Below, piece by piece: positions 18,668-28,855 of a DNA stretch of 64,000 nt; within the stretch, counting starts at the first letter, position 1; every line of letters begins with the position of its first letter. Below the pieces are notes generated by a model. It saw only the letters and a program-made list of their open reading frames with translations. It searched no databases and had not been told where the DNA came from. A program made the translations under genes and the position numbers. Origin of the DNA: Collimonas arenae (GTDB lineage: Bacteria > Pseudomonadota > Gammaproteobacteria > Burkholderiales > Burkholderiaceae_D); assembly GCF_000786695.1 (NCBI RefSeq), contig NZ_CP009962.1, forward strand, positions 744,001 through 808,000, given 5' to 3'.

Positions 18668-19144
18668 TTATGTCGCATTTTCGGTGCCCATGGGCTGCCA
18701 GGCGACAATGTGGGCGTGCACGGAGGCCGGATCAGGATCGCTGGCCAGAATTTGGCGGAATGCATCGCTGGAAAACATTTCGGCGATTTCCGACAGGATT
18801 TCCAGGTGCTGCTGGGTGACGTTGTCTGGAATCAGCAGGAATACCAGCAGGTTGACCGGTTCGCCATCCGGCGATTCGAACGGGATAGGCTCGGCTAGGC
18901 GGACAAACGCCGCCAGCGGCGCTTTCAAGCCCTTGACCCGGCCATGCGGTACGGCGACGCCATGGCCAAGGCCGGTAGAACCCAGGCGCTCGCGTGCAAA
19001 CAGGTTATCGGAGACAGTAGAGCGGGCAATGCCGCAGTTGTTTTCGAAGAGTAAACCGGCTTGTTCGAAAGCCCGTTTTTTACTGGAGACTTCCAGATCC
19101 AGCGCCACATTTTGTGCGGGCAGGATTTTTGCAAGATTAGTCAT
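18668..19144 (-). CDS. ptsN: Nitrogen-PTS enzyme IIA
   Basis: A 158-residue EIIA-Ntr protein. The phosphorylated histidine is in GHGVAVPHGRVKGL. RLAEPIPFESPDGEPVNLLV and LLIPDNVTQQHLEIL are conserved. The start at 19144 (MTNLAKILPAQNV) is chosen over the 29-residue upstream extension because it fits the family. EIIA-Ntr is a signalling protein linked to nitrogen and potassium status. Unlike many proteobacteria, neither rpoN nor hpf is directly upstream; a gap and pagP follow instead. Confidence 0.94.
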   Translation of the reverse strand: MTNLAKILPAQNVALDLEVSSKKRAFEQAGLLFENNCGIARSTVSDNLFARERLGSTGLGHGVAVPHGRVKGLKAPLAAFVRLAEPIPFESPDGEPVNLLVFLLIPDNVTQQHLEILSEIAEMFSSDAFRQILASDPDPASVHAHIVAWQPMGTENAT

Positions 19145-19466
19145 AATACAAATTGGTTTGCGGTCCAGTATGGATGGTTGTGTCTTAAGAGCCGCCATCG
19201 CTGAAAATCTAGCGCTGCATGTCGAAAACATGCCAATTTCGGGACTAGGCTGCGGCTCGTTACTGCTTGGCCGCAGATTCTACTACAACGTCTCCCCGAT
19301 TTGGCCCAAGTCAGCATTGCTCAGGCTACGGTGCTGATGACACCCTTGAAGCGTCGCCAAGGCGCCGATTCGGTTTCTATTGGCGACACCCAAATCGAAT
19401 TATAGACTTGATTCCAACCAACAACATCAACTTGCAGCGATGCTTGTCGCGGAATAGTGTGATTTT
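19145..19466. other. Intergenic region upstream of ptsN
   Basis: About 320 bases between ptsN and pagP, both on the minus strand. It should contain the ptsN promoter and the end of the pagP transcript. The small frames in it have no recognisable product, and an hpf gene does not fit. I see no clear hairpin or promoter that I would stand by. Confidence 0.5.
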
Positions 19467-20078
19467 TTACTTAACTTCGAAGCGTGCGAAGATGAGCCAG
19501 ACGTCGCCATTGCCTTTGTTCGACGACAGTCGCGGTACATAGGAACCCATCAACTTGGCGCCCTTGACCCCCAGCGATACCACCGGCAAGGCGAGCGGAA
19601 ACGGGAAGCCGCCGAAATAATCCTGACGGCTCACCAGCATCGCGGTATAGCCGGCGCCGACTTCGACCGGTGTCTTGGGGACGTTCCAGATCCATTCGTA
19701 GGCATAGCCGGCCATGATCTGCGGACGCCAGTGGGAGTCGCGGATCGCCAGCAGATACAAGGATTCGTCGTTGCCGTCGGCATTGCGAATGGTGCGGCCG
19801 CCACCCAGGCCCCAGGCTTTTTCGTTCAACTCCCGAATTCTTTCTTCGGTATAGGTGTGACGGCCATGATAAGCATATCCAGACAGATAAACCTCCATGT
19901 CGCCGTTATCAACGATGTTATCCAGGCGGCTCTTGGTCTGTGTGAGCGTTTTGCTGAACCAGCCGGTGGTATCCGGGGTTTCCTGAGCGTGGGCCGGGGC
20001 GCAGATTACAGCGATCGCAGTCATGCCGGAGAAAAATGCGGTCCTTTTGAGGGAGGTAAAACGAGAAAAAATAGTCAT
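19467..20078 (-). CDS. pagP: Lipid A palmitoyltransferase PagP
   Basis: A 203-residue outer-membrane enzyme that moves palmitate from phospholipid to lipid A. A signal peptide ends at AHA before residue 32. The barrel signatures of PagP follow: VYLSGYAYHGRHTYTEERI with the catalytic His region, NEKAWGLGGGRTI, LLAIRDSHWRPQIMAGYAYEW, and the C-terminal LALPVVSLGVKGAKLMGSYV. It ends in a charged-aromatic strand as expected for an outer-membrane barrel. It is a single gene, spaced from queF. Confidence 0.92.
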   Translation of the reverse strand: MTIFSRFTSLKRTAFFSGMTAIAVICAPAHAQETPDTTGWFSKTLTQTKSRLDNIVDNGDMEVYLSGYAYHGRHTYTEERIRELNEKAWGLGGGRTIRNADGNDESLYLLAIRDSHWRPQIMAGYAYEWIWNVPKTPVEVGAGYTAMLVSRQDYFGGFPFPLALPVVSLGVKGAKLMGSYVPRLSSNKGNGDVWLIFARFEVK

Positions 20079-20210
20079 AAAAAATAGGGTCCTTTACAGC
20101 GAGGTGGTACGGTAGACGCTGAGCCACCACGCGTCAATATCCCCGCTAATTTAATGCGTATTTATCTACATAAGTGCTGTCTTTTTGCTACAAACGTAAC
20201 GAATTGTGTG

Positions 20211-21050
20211 TTATTGCCTTGCTTGGCGGCAATTCAATGGCGATTGCCCGGTGGAAAAATTGCTGCGCCATGGATTGATGTCAAGGCCGCCGCGACGGGT
20301 ATAGCGCGCATATACAGACAGCTTTTGCGGCGCACAGTTGCGCATGACGTCCATAAAAATGCGTTCGACGCACTGTTCATGGAATTCGTTATGGTCGCGG
20401 AAGCTGATCAGGTAGCGCAGCAGGCTTTCCTGGTCGATGGCCGGACCGACATAATGGATTTGTACGCTGCCCCAGTCCGGCTGGCCGGTCACCAGGCAAT
20501 TCGATTTGAGCAGGTGTGATATCAACGTTTCTTCAACGACAACTTGATTCGGATCGGCTTTCAATAGCGACGGATTCGGCTGGTACTCGTTGACTTCAAT
20601 GTCCAGCCGGTCCAGTAACAAGCCTTGTGGTTCCTGCAGCTTCATGCTTGCAAAGGCGTCTGCCGTGGTCAGCGTCACGTGTACAGGGGCGCCGAAACCT
20701 GCCGACAAATCGGTACGCAACAGCTGCAGCAAGGCATCTGTATCTGCCAGTTTGGTTTGATTGAAGGAGTTCAGGTACAGCTTGAACGACTTCGACTCGA
20801 CGATATTTGGAGAATCGGCCGGTACTGTGAACGTGGCGATGGCTACCTGAGGCTTGCCGCGCGCGTTGAGCCAGGACACCTCGTACGCGTTCCAGATATC
20901 GACGCCGAAAAATGGCAAAGTGCCGCTAACGCCTATTTCATCGCGCTTGCCCTGGCGAGCAATCGGGAACAGCAGCGAAGGTTGGTACTGGGTCTGGTAG
21001 GCGGCGGGTTTGCCCAACGGCGAAGCGTCGGGTGTATTGGGTATGGTCAT
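20211..21050 (-). CDS. queF: NADPH-dependent preQ0 reductase
   Basis: A 279-residue long-type (type II) QueF that reduces 7-cyano-7-deazaguanine to preQ1 in queuosine synthesis. The catalytic cysteine is in [38 protein letters not shown] and [17 protein letters not shown] are family blocks, and the C-terminal half carries the [10 protein letters not shown] motif. No preQ1 riboswitch is apparent upstream. Confidence 0.95.
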   Translation of the reverse strand: MTIPNTPDASPLGKPAAYQTQYQPSLLFPIARQGKRDEIGVSGTLPFFGVDIWNAYEVSWLNARGKPQVAIATFTVPADSPNIVESKSFKLYLNSFNQTKLADTDALLQLLRTDLSAGFGAPVHVTLTTADAFASMKLQEPQGLLLDRLDIEVNEYQPNPSLLKADPNQVVVEETLISHLLKSNCLVTGQPDWGSVQIHYVGPAIDQESLLRYLISFRDHNEFHEQCVERIFMDVMRNCAPQKLSVYARYTRRGGLDINPWRSNFSTGQSPLNCRQARQ

Positions 21051-21187
21051 GGCTCCTGCTTATACATATGCGTAAAAGCAGTATTTTGCCAGATAAGCAT
21101 GATGTCCCTGATATTGGCCGTGTAATGCCGGCTATCGGAATCTTGCTGTTCGCTTGCAGCGGTGTGCCGCAAGCGAGTTTGAGCGCT

Positions 21188-22714
21188 CTAGCCAAGGAAC
21201 AGCTTATAAACCGGATTCGCGCTTTCATCCCAGTAGCGGTAACCGAGACTGGAAAGGAAGGTGCGGAACGCTTTCATTTCCTTTTTTGGCACCTGCAGGC
21301 CGACCAGGATACGGCCGACGTCGCCGCCCTGGCTGCGGTAATGGAACAGACTGATATTCCAGTTAGGCGCCATCGAATTCAAAAAGCGCATCAGCGCGCC
21401 CGGGCGTTCCGGGAATTCAAAGCGGTACAGCAATTCGTCCTGCGCCAGCGCGCTCTTGCCGCCAACCAGGTGACGGACGTGGACCTTGGCCAGTTCATCA
21501 TGGGTCAGGTCGAGCGTGCTGAAGCCGTGTTTTTCGAAATTCCTGGCGATCTGGCTGGCTTCGTCGCGGCCCGAAATCGCCACGCCGACAAACACATGTG
21601 CGGTTTTTTCGTCGCTGATGCGGTAGTTGAACTCGGTAACGTTGCGCGGTCCAACCAGCTCGCAGAAGCGGCGGAAGCTACCGCGCTGCTCGGGGATGGT
21701 GACTGCGTACACCGCTTCGCGCAGCTGGCCGATATCGGCCATTTCAGCAACGAAGCGCAGGCGGTCGAAATTCATGTTGGCGCCGGAGGCGATGGTGACC
21801 AGCGTCTGGTTCTTGATGGCCTTGCGCGTACCCTTGAACCGCTCGACATAGGCCTTGGCGCCGGCTACCGCCAGCGCGCCGGAAGGTTCCAGGATGCTGC
21901 GGGTATCCTGGAATACATCCTTGATTGCGGTGCAGACGGCGTCGGTATCGACCAGGATCACTTCGTCCACATACAGGCGCGCCAGGCGGAAAGTTTCTTC
22001 GCCGACCAGCTTGACTGCGGTGCCGTCGGCAAACAGGCCGACGTCCGGCAGTGTCACGCGGCGGCCGGCGGCCAAGCTGCGCGCCATGCCGTCGGAATCC
22101 GTGGTTTGCACGCCGATGATCTTGATCTCGGGCCGCACTGCTTTGACATAAGCTGCGATGCCGGCAATCAGGCCGCCGCCGCCGATCGGCACGAAGATCG
22201 CATGGATCGGCCCGGCATGCTGGCGCAGGATTTCCATGCCTATGGTGCCTTGGCCCGCGATTACGTGCGGATCGTCGAAAGGATGGACAAAAGTCAGCTT
22301 GAGCTTCTTTTCCAGTGTCAGCGCGTGGTTGTAGGCGTCGGTATAGGAGTCGCCGAACAGTACGACGTCGCCACCGCGGCCGCGGACCGCATCGACTTTG
22401 ACTTGCGGCGTGGTGGTAGGCATCACGATCACAGCGCGGCAACCGAGTTTGGCCGCCGACAGCGCCAGTCCCTGGGCGTGGTTGCCGGCCGAAGCGCAAA
22501 TCACGCCGCGCTTGAGCTGCGCCGGCGTCAGGCTGGCCATTTTGTTGTAGGCGCCACGCAACTTGAAACTGAACACGCTTTGCATATCCTCGCGCTTGAA
22601 ATAAATCTGGTTTTCAATTCGCTGCGAAAGCGTTGACGCCAGTTCAAGCGGGGTTTCGACCGCGACATCGTAGACGCGGGCGGTGAGGATTTTTTGCAAA
22701 TAATCTGTAGTCAT
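21188..22714 (-). CDS. ilvA: Threonine ammonia-lyase, biosynthetic
   Basis: A 508-residue PLP enzyme that makes 2-oxobutyrate from threonine for isoleucine synthesis. The PLP lysine is in VFSFKLRGAYNKM, and the substrate/cofactor loops ICASAGNHAQGLAL and FVPIGGGGLIAGIAAYV follow. Two ACT-like regulatory repeats at the C-terminus (from LREAVYAVTIPEQRGSF and from YRFEFPERPGALMRFL) point to allosteric control by isoleucine and valine. I chose the ATG at 22714 over a 35-residue upstream extension because it matches the usual length. Confidence 0.96.
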   Translation of the reverse strand: MTTDYLQKILTARVYDVAVETPLELASTLSQRIENQIYFKREDMQSVFSFKLRGAYNKMASLTPAQLKRGVICASAGNHAQGLALSAAKLGCRAVIVMPTTTPQVKVDAVRGRGGDVVLFGDSYTDAYNHALTLEKKLKLTFVHPFDDPHVIAGQGTIGMEILRQHAGPIHAIFVPIGGGGLIAGIAAYVKAVRPEIKIIGVQTTDSDGMARSLAAGRRVTLPDVGLFADGTAVKLVGEETFRLARLYVDEVILVDTDAVCTAIKDVFQDTRSILEPSGALAVAGAKAYVERFKGTRKAIKNQTLVTIASGANMNFDRLRFVAEMADIGQLREAVYAVTIPEQRGSFRRFCELVGPRNVTEFNYRISDEKTAHVFVGVAISGRDEASQIARNFEKHGFSTLDLTHDELAKVHVRHLVGGKSALAQDELLYRFEFPERPGALMRFLNSMAPNWNISLFHYRSQGGDVGRILVGLQVPKKEMKAFRTFLSSLGYRYWDESANPVYKLFLG

Positions 22715-22890
22715 GTCGTTAGTCAGTAGCGGTCCGGTAGCATTTTGAACGTGATCGGCAACAGGATCAGGCGGAGGGAAACAGCCGGTCATTATAATGG
22801 AGGGCTTTTTTAGCGCCACCAGGTTTTTCGGCCACGTCTTATCTTGAGCCGTCGCGCAAGCCGATCTGCCGTATTTATGAATTGTTTTCC

Positions 22891-23382
22891 ATGATCGAAT
22901 CCGCTGTTTTATGGCTGCTCAAGACGCTGGCTGTGCCTACCGTCGGCCTGACTTCCGTCTTTATCATCAGTTTTGTTGCCGCGACTTTGTTGCCGTTAGG
23001 TTCAGAGCCGGCGGTGTTCGCTGTGATCAAGGCCAATGGCGCGCTGTTCTGGCCCGTGATTTTTGTCGCCACCCTGGGCAACACCCTGGGCGGCGTGGTT
23101 GATTACTGGATGGGTTACGGCGCCAAGCAAGCCTTTGCGCGCGAGCGTGGCAGCAGCTGGTTCTGCTGGCTGGAGCGCTATGGCGCAAAGACCATGCTGC
23201 TGGCCTGGGTGCCTGGTATCGGCGACCCGATTTGTACCCTTGGCGGCTGGCTCAAGCTGCCGTTCTGGCCTTCCGTCATGTATATGGCGATCGGCAAATT
23301 TTTGCGCTACATCCTGGTGGTCTGGCTGTTGCTGCATGTGCCGGATGGCTTTTGGCGCGAGGTTGCAAGCTGGCTGGCGTAA
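22891..23382 (+). CDS. YqaA-family membrane protein
   Basis: A 163-residue integral membrane protein of the VTT/SNARE-associated (DedA-related) superfamily, YqaA type. Hydrophobic segments are seen near residues 8-35, 45-65, 95-115 and 130-150, with the conserved GNTLGGVVDYWMGYGAK and WVPGIGDPICTLGGWL. The frame opens at a TTG at 22882, but the ATG at 22891 is the more natural start. Relatives are thought to transport or scramble lipids. The substrate here is unknown. It is divergent from ilvA. Confidence 0.88.
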   Translation: MIESAVLWLLKTLAVPTVGLTSVFIISFVAATLLPLGSEPAVFAVIKANGALFWPVIFVATLGNTLGGVVDYWMGYGAKQAFARERGSSWFCWLERYGAKTMLLAWVPGIGDPICTLGGWLKLPFWPSVMYMAIGKFLRYILVVWLLLHVPDGFWREVASWLA

Positions 23383-23490
23383 GCTGGAAATAAAGCGTGG
23401 ATTTTTGCGGCGCACTATTATATATTTCCCTGGGTCAACACTAGTTTGCATGCTTCTTTGAAATCGAAAATCTTTCGAGGAGAGAACGCT

Positions 23491-24351
23491 ATGAACAAAC
23501 TGGACATCAGGGAGATTTGTGAGCGCATCGCAGTGCAAGCGCCGTATTTTGCATTTACAGAATTGCGCGGCGTACCGAATCGGATAGTCCAAGGAACGTT
23601 TTCGTCAGAGCAGCCTTTAGGTTTTGAAAATGGCCCCGTTGCCTCCGCAGAAATCGGCCGTCACCTGGCGATTCTGGGTTCATGCGCCGCTGTCGCCTGG
23701 CAAGCAGAGCCGCCGGTCTCGCAGATCTATTATCTGGCGACCAAGGCCCGTTACAGTAAACTATATGATGTAGCTCCTCGCGAACCGGGTGCTGTGTTCC
23801 AGGCCACGGCGGAAGTCTTACGGCAGGACCGGCGTTCGCTAATTACGCAGGCCACCATTTCGGCTGAAAAGCCGTTTGCCCATCTTCATTGCGAATACCA
23901 GGCTTTAACGGAGCCGGTATTCCTGCGCCTGTTCAAGGATTACCGGGTGCCGTCGACGCCGTCTCCCGATCATTCTCCCTATAGACAATCGGTACAGCTT
24001 GAGTTTGACGACGCCGTCGGCCATTCCCTTATCGCCCGCAGCAAGGCGCTGGCGCCAGCCCGTTGCGCCGGACATTTTCTCGATTACCCGGCATGGCCGG
24101 TCGCCATCATTGTCCATACGGTGGCGCAAACCACCAGCAGGCTGCTGCATCATATCCTCGACAAAGAAGTCAGCTACACCGTTGTCAAGTGCGATCTGTC
24201 GGCGCATCAGCTGGTGCCGGCGTCCGAGCCCCTGTCTTTTCATACCAGCTGCATGTCGGCCTCCGCCTATCTGTCGCACTATGTGTTCGAAACCCGCGTG
24301 ATGCGGCAGAGGGAGATTGTCGCCACGGTACGCACCGAATTGCAGGTGTGA
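23491..24351 (+). CDS. Double-hotdog-like protein of unknown function
   Basis: A 286-residue cytosolic protein with a good start (AGGAGAG upstream of ATG 23491). I do not recognise a named family. The second half carries CAGHFLDYPAWPVAIIVHTVAQ, which looks like the FabA/FabZ helix motif (GHF, Pro-x-x-Pro, Ala-Gln). The first half has a similar helix, GRHLAILGSCAAVAWQ, so two hotdog domains are likely. It may act on acyl-CoA or acyl-ACP as a dehydratase or thioesterase relative. It stands alone between the YqaA gene and a 485-base gap. Confidence 0.6.
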   Translation: MNKLDIREICERIAVQAPYFAFTELRGVPNRIVQGTFSSEQPLGFENGPVASAEIGRHLAILGSCAAVAWQAEPPVSQIYYLATKARYSKLYDVAPREPGAVFQATAEVLRQDRRSLITQATISAEKPFAHLHCEYQALTEPVFLRLFKDYRVPSTPSPDHSPYRQSVQLEFDDAVGHSLIARSKALAPARCAGHFLDYPAWPVAIIVHTVAQTTSRLLHHILDKEVSYTVVKCDLSAHQLVPASEPLSFHTSCMSASAYLSHYVFETRVMRQREIVATVRTELQV

Positions 24352-24375
24352 GCCGCGGAAATCCATGATTTGCAT

Positions 24376-24513
24376 TCAAAGAGCACGCAACATCGCCGGC
24401 GTAATCAGCAATAAAACCACATAGGGCAGCATGCGCAATGGCCAGGCGCGCTTGCGCAGCAGATGGGAAAGGCCGAAGTAGGGGTTTCTGGTGGATAAGG
24501 ACACGGGCGTCAT
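24376..24513 (-). CDS. Possible 45-residue small membrane protein
   Basis: The ATG at 24513 is preceded by GAGGAG seven bases upstream, an excellent ribosome binding site. The product has a basic middle (LLRKRAWPLRM) followed by a hydrophobic C-terminal stretch (LPYVVLLLITPAM), like a small single-span membrane protein. It is too short for most gene callers. It may be co-transcribed with the 25-codon frame at 24540-24617. Function unknown. Confidence 0.35.
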   Translation of the reverse strand: MTPVSLSTRNPYFGLSHLLRKRAWPLRMLPYVVLLLITPAMLRAL

Positions 24514-24539
24514 GCTGCAACTCCTCAAGAATCGGCTGT

Positions 24540-24617
24540 TCAGCCTTTGCATTGGCCGTAGTCGGCCAATGTGAGGGCGATACTTTCCATGATTTCGCTG
24601 ATGATCTGGCTGAACAC
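24540..24617 (-). CDS. Possible 25-residue leader peptide
   Basis: A GTG start at 24617 has GGAG five bases upstream. The product VFSQIISEIMESIALTLADY plus five residues looks like an amphipathic helix. It ends 26 bases before the start of the 45-residue candidate. The frame is very short, so chance is a real alternative. Confidence 0.2.
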   Translation of the reverse strand: MFSQIISEIMESIALTLADYGQCKG

Positions 24618-24836
24618 GAATGCTCCATAATTCTAGTGGTGGTGAAATTATTATAGATATAGACTATTAAATTATAAAAATTGATTATTTTTATTGTTTT
24701 TATTGGTTTTGGCTATCTTTGGCAAGCCGCTACCTTGCGGTGCACAAATCGCCATGTTGCCGTCGCGAAGGGGCGCAATCAGCTAAAATGATGCTCCAGC
24801 AGCTGAAGACCATGCAGTAGTCACCTCTTAAGATCA

Positions 24837-27800
24837 ATGAACGCCCCAGTCAAAATCCAGGCATTATTGTCAGACGCGCCACACGGCGCCACCCCTACGC
24901 GATTGCGCGAGATTCCCTATAACTACACCTCGTTTTCCGATCGCGAGATCGTCATTCGTCTGCTAGGCGAAGCGTCCTGGCGCTTGCTCGACGAGCTGCG
25001 CGGTAAACGCCAGACTGGACGTTCCGCACGCATGTTGTACGAAGTGCTGGGCGACATTTGGGTAGTGCGCCGCAATCCGTACTTGCAAGATGACATGCTG
25101 GACAATCCCAAGCGTCGCCAAGCTCTGATTGATGCGCTGCATCATCGCCTGAGTGAAGTCGATAAGCGTCGCATCGTCACCGATGCGGCCGACAATGGTG
25201 ACGCGGTTAGCGACGAAGAAGCCAAAAAACGCAGCGAAAATGTCGAAGCGCTGCTGGCCGCAGCCAGGAAAGCGATTGCCGCTTTCTCTGACGAATTCCG
25301 CCAGACCTACGACCTGCGCAAGCGCGCCAACAAGATACTGGGGCGCTATACCGCCAAGGACAATATCAAGTTCGACGGCCTGTCGCGCGTCTCGCATGTG
25401 ACCGACGCCACTGACTGGCGCGTCGAGTATCCGTTCGTCGTGCTGACGCCGGACGGCGAAGATGAAATGGCCGGCCTGGTCAAGGGCTGCATCGAACTCG
25501 GCCTGACTATCATCCCGCGCGGCGGCGGCACCGGCTATACCGGCGGCGCGATTCCGCTGACGCCTTTGTCGGCGGTCATCAACACCGAAAAGCTGGAACA
25601 GCTCGGCGCAGTCGAAATGGCTGTGCTGCCAGGGCTGGATAAAGAATACGCGACGATCTACTCGGGCGCCGGCGTAGTCACCAAGCGTGTCTCCGACGCC
25701 GCTGAAAAAGCCGGCTTCGTATTTGCGGTCGATCCGACTTCGGCTGAGGCATCCTGCGTCGGCGGTAATATCGCCATGAATGCGGGCGGCAAGAAAGCAG
25801 TGTTGTGGGGTACTGCGCTGGATAACCTGGCGAGCTGGCGCATGGTGGATCCGAACGGTGATTGGCTCGACGTTACCCGTCTTGATCACAACCTCAGCAA
25901 GATCCACGATACGCCGCTGGCGCGTTTCCAGCTTGAATGGCGTCATCCGGCGGAAAAAGGGCGTCCAAGCGAAAAGCCGTTCAAGACGGAAATCCTGGAA
26001 ATTGCCGGCCGCGTGTTCCGCAAGGAAGGTCTGGGCAAGGACGTCACCGATAAATTCCTGGCGGGTTTGCCGGGGATTCAAAAAGAAGGCTGTGACGGTC
26101 TGATCACCTCCGGGCGCTGGATCCTGCACAAGATGCCGAAGCATACGCGCACGGTTTGCCTGGAATTTTTCGGCCAGGCGCGCGATGCCATTCCATCGAT
26201 CGTCGAGATCAAGGATTTCCTCGACGCGGAAACTAAAAAGGGCGGTGCGATCCTGGCCGGTCTTGAGCATCTGGATGAGCGCTATCTGCGCGCAGTCGGC
26301 TACACCACCAAATCCAAGCGCGGCGTACTGCCGAAGATGGCCTTGTTCGGCGATATCGTCGGCGACGATGAAAACGCGGTAGCGCATGCGGCATCGGAAG
26401 TGGTGCGCATGGCCAACAACCGGGTCGGAGAAGGTTTCGTCGCGGTGAGCCCGGAAGCGCGCAAGAAATTCTGGCTGGACCGTGCCCGCACGGCCGCCAT
26501 CGCCAAACATACCAATGCCTTCAAGATCAATGAAGACGTGGTGATTCCCCTCAATCGCATGGGTGAGTACACCGATGGCATCGAACGCATCAACATCGAA
26601 CTGTCGGGCAAGAACAAGCTGCAATTGCTGGACGAATTGCGCGACTTCCTGCTCAATGGCAATCTGCCCTTGGGCAAGGGCGACGACGCTGACGGCGACG
26701 ACATTCCGGCTACCGAAATCCTGGAAGACCGCGTGCATCAGGCCGAGCAATTGCTGGTCGACGTCAAGGCGCGCTGGACCTATCTATTGGCAAACCTGGA
26801 TCAGCCGCTAAAGGACGCCAAGCAGGAACTGGCGGGACTTGGGCTGGACAAACTGGGCCTGGTATTTGACGAACGTCTGCGAACGCAGCCAGAGGCAACC
26901 GTATTCGACGTAGTGCAGGACCGCACCATCCGCGTCTCCTGGAAACAGGAAGTGCGCGCCTTGCTGCGGCAAATTTTCAATGGCGCTTCGTTCAAGCTGA
27001 TTCTCGACGAGTGCAGTGCAATCCACAAGCGTGTGCTGCGCGGCCGCGTGTTCGTCGCCCTGCATATGCACGCCGGCGACGGAAATGTCCACACCAACTT
27101 GCCAGTCAATTCCGATCACTACGAAATGCTGCAGGATGCGCATGCCGCTGTGGCGCGCATCATGACCTTGGCGCGCTCGCTGGACGGCGTGATTTCGGGT
27201 GAGCATGGCATCGGCATCACCAAGCTGGAATTCCTCACTGAGGATGAAATCAAGGATTTCCGCAGCTACAAGCTGCGCGTCGATCCGGAAGGCCGCTTCA
27301 ACAAGGGCAAGCTGCTCAACCTGCCTGGCTTCGAAGCTGACCTGAGCAACGCCTACACGCCGTCGTTCGGCTTGATGGGCCATGAATCGCTGATCATGCA
27401 GCAAAGCGATATCGGCGCCATCGCCAACAGCGTCAAGGATTGCCTGCGTTGCGGTAAATGCAAACCGGTGTGCGCAACCCATGTGCCGCGCGCCAACCTG
27501 CTGTATTCGCCGCGCAACAAGATTCTTGCTACCTCGCTGCTGGTGGAAGCCTTCCTGTATGAGGAGCAGACGCGGCGCGGCATCTCGATCAAGCATTGGG
27601 AAGAATTCGAAGATGTGGCCGACCATTGCACCGTCTGTCATAAATGCGTGACGCCATGCCCGGTCGATATCGACTTCGGCGATGTCTCGATGAACATGCG
27701 CAACCTGCTGCGCAAGATGAACAAGAAATCGTTCAATCCCGGCACGTCTGCGGCCATGTTCTTCCTCAACGCCACCGATCCGGCCACCATCAACATGACC

Positions 27801-28853
27801 CGTAAGGTCATGACCGACTGGGGCTTCAAGGCGCAGCGTTTCGGCAACGACATGCTCAAGAAATTCGCCAAGAAGCAGACCAAGAAACCGCCGGCCACGG
27901 TGGGTAAAGCGCCGATCAAAGAACAGGTGATCCACTTCATCAACAAGAAGATGCCGGGCAACCTGCCGAAGAAGACTGCGCGCGCCTTGCTGGATATAGA
28001 AGACGACAAGATCGTGCCGATCATCCGCGATCCGAAGAGCACCACCGCCGATACCGAAGCCGTGTTTTATTTCCCTGGTTGCGGTTCGGAGCGGCTGTTC
28101 TCGCAAGTCGGCCTGGCAACGCAAGCGATGTTGTGGCAAGTCGGTGTGCAGACTGTGCTGCCGCCGGGCTACCTGTGCTGTGGTTATCCGCAACGCGGTT
28201 CGGGCGACTTCGACAAGGCCGAGAAGATCATCACCGACAATCGCGTGTTGTTCCATCGCATGGCGAATACCCTGAACTATCTCGACATCAAGACCGTGAT
28301 CGTCTCATGCGGCACTTGCTACGACCAGTTGCAGGGCTACCAGTTCGACAAGATCTTCCCGGGCTGCCGCATCATCGATATCCACGAATACCTGCTGGAG
28401 AAAAATCTGAAGCTGGAAGGCGTGAGCGGTACGCGTTACATGTATCACGACCCTTGCCACAGCCCGATGAAACAGCAGGATCCGATGAAGACGGTGAACG
28501 CACTGATCACCACCGACAACGGCGCCAAGATCGAGAAGAACGAACGCTGCTGCGGCGAATCGGGCACCTTCGGCGTCAGCCGTCCGGATGTCTCGACCCA
28601 GGTGCGCTTCCGCAAGGAAGAGGAAATGAACAAGGGTGCAGACAAGTTGCGCGCCGACGGTTTTGGCGGCGACGTCAAGATCCTCACCTCCTGCCCGTCT
28701 TGCCTGCAAGGTCTGTCGCGCTACAACGATGACTCCGGCACAACCGCCGATTACATCGTAGTGGAAATGGCGCGTCACCTGCTGGGTGAAAACTGGTTGC
28801 CGGATTATGTTGCCCGCGCCAACAACGGCGGCATCGAACGGATCCTGGTGTGA
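24837..28853 (+). CDS. FAD/iron-sulfur dehydrogenase, DUF3683 fusion
   Basis: A 1338-residue fusion. In order: an N-terminal DUF3683-type region (1-180); an FAD-binding PCMH domain with [17 protein letters not shown] near 223 and [17 protein letters not shown]; an FAD-oxidase C-terminal domain with [16 protein letters not shown] and GEHGIGITK; two 4Fe-4S cysteine sets, [11 protein letters not shown] near 868 and [12 protein letters not shown] near 930; and two CCG domains (CCGYP near 1114, CCGESG near 1237). This is the GlcD plus GlcF or D-lactate/2-hydroxyglutarate dehydrogenase plan in one chain, so it probably oxidises a 2-hydroxy acid and passes electrons to quinone at the membrane. The substrate is not known. 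The HIT gene starts three bases after it. Confidence 0.9.
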   Translation: MNAPVKIQALLSDAPHGATPTRLREIPYNYTSFSDREIVIRLLGEASWRLLDELRGKRQTGRSARMLYEVLGDIWVVRRNPYLQDDMLDNPKRRQALIDALHHRLSEVDKRRIVTDAADNGDAVSDEEAKKRSENVEALLAAARKAIAAFSDEFRQTYDLRKRANKILGRYTAKDNIKFDGLSRVSHVTDATDWRVEYPFVVLTPDGEDEMAGLVKGCIELGLTIIPRGGGTGYTGGAIPLTPLSAVINTEKLEQLGAVEMAVLPGLDKEYATIYSGAGVVTKRVSDAAEKAGFVFAVDPTSAEASCVGGNIAMNAGGKKAVLWGTALDNLASWRMVDPNGDWLDVTRLDHNLSKIHDTPLARFQLEWRHPAEKGRPSEKPFKTEILEIAGRVFRKEGLGKDVTDKFLAGLPGIQKEGCDGLITSGRWILHKMPKHTRTVCLEFFGQARDAIPSIVEIKDFLDAETKKGGAILAGLEHLDERYLRAVGYTTKSKRGVLPKMALFGDIVGDDENAVAHAASEVVRMANNRVGEGFVAVSPEARKKFWLDRARTAAIAKHTNAFKINEDVVIPLNRMGEYTDGIERINIELSGKNKLQLLDELRDFLLNGNLPLGKGDDADGDDIPATEILEDRVHQAEQLLVDVKARWTYLLANLDQPLKDAKQELAGLGLDKLGLVFDERLRTQPEATVFDVVQDRTIRVSWKQEVRALLRQIFNGASFKLILDECSAIHKRVLRGRVFVALHMHAGDGNVHTNLPVNSDHYEMLQDAHAAVARIMTLARSLDGVISGEHGIGITKLEFLTEDEIKDFRSYKLRVDPEGRFNKGKLLNLPGFEADLSNAYTPSFGLMGHESLIMQQSDIGAIANSVKDCLRCGKCKPVCATHVPRANLLYSPRNKILATSLLVEAFLYEEQTRRGISIKHWEEFEDVADHCTVCHKCVTPCPVDIDFGDVSMNMRNLLRKMNKKSFNPGTSAAMFFLNATDPATINMTRKVMTDWGFKAQRFGNDMLKKFAKKQTKKPPATVGKAPIKEQVIHFINKKMPGNLPKKTARALLDIEDDKIVPIIRDPKSTTADTEAVFYFPGCGSERLFSQVGLATQAMLWQVGVQTVLPPGYLCCGYPQRGSGDFDKAEKIITDNRVLFHRMANTLNYLDIKTVIVSCGTCYDQLQGYQFDKIFPGCRIIDIHEYLLEKNLKLEGVSGTRYMYHDPCHSPMKQQDPMKTVNALITTDNGAKIEKNERCCGESGTFGVSRPDVSTQVRFRKEEEMNKGADKLRADGFGGDVKILTSCPSCLQGLSRYNDDSGTTADYIVVEMARHLLGENWLPDYVARANNGGIERILV

Positions 28854-28855
28854 CC

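Larger units (their letters stand above)
24352..24836. other. Intergenic region with possible small minus-strand genes
   Basis: The right half (24640-24720) is strongly AT-rich and likely holds promoters for the large dehydrogenase to the right and perhaps for a short leftward transcript. On the minus strand it encodes two tiny frames, at 24540-24617 and 24376-24513. Longer overlapping frames here have unconvincing composition. Confidence 0.5.

Noticed and set aside
21032..22636. Plus-strand frame of 534 codons
   Set aside because: It is antisense to ilvA, whose PLP and ACT motifs are unambiguous.
24963..28256. Two long minus-strand frames (595 and 482 codons)
   Set aside because: Both are antisense to the large FAD/iron-sulfur dehydrogenase, which has many clear domain motifs in its own frame.
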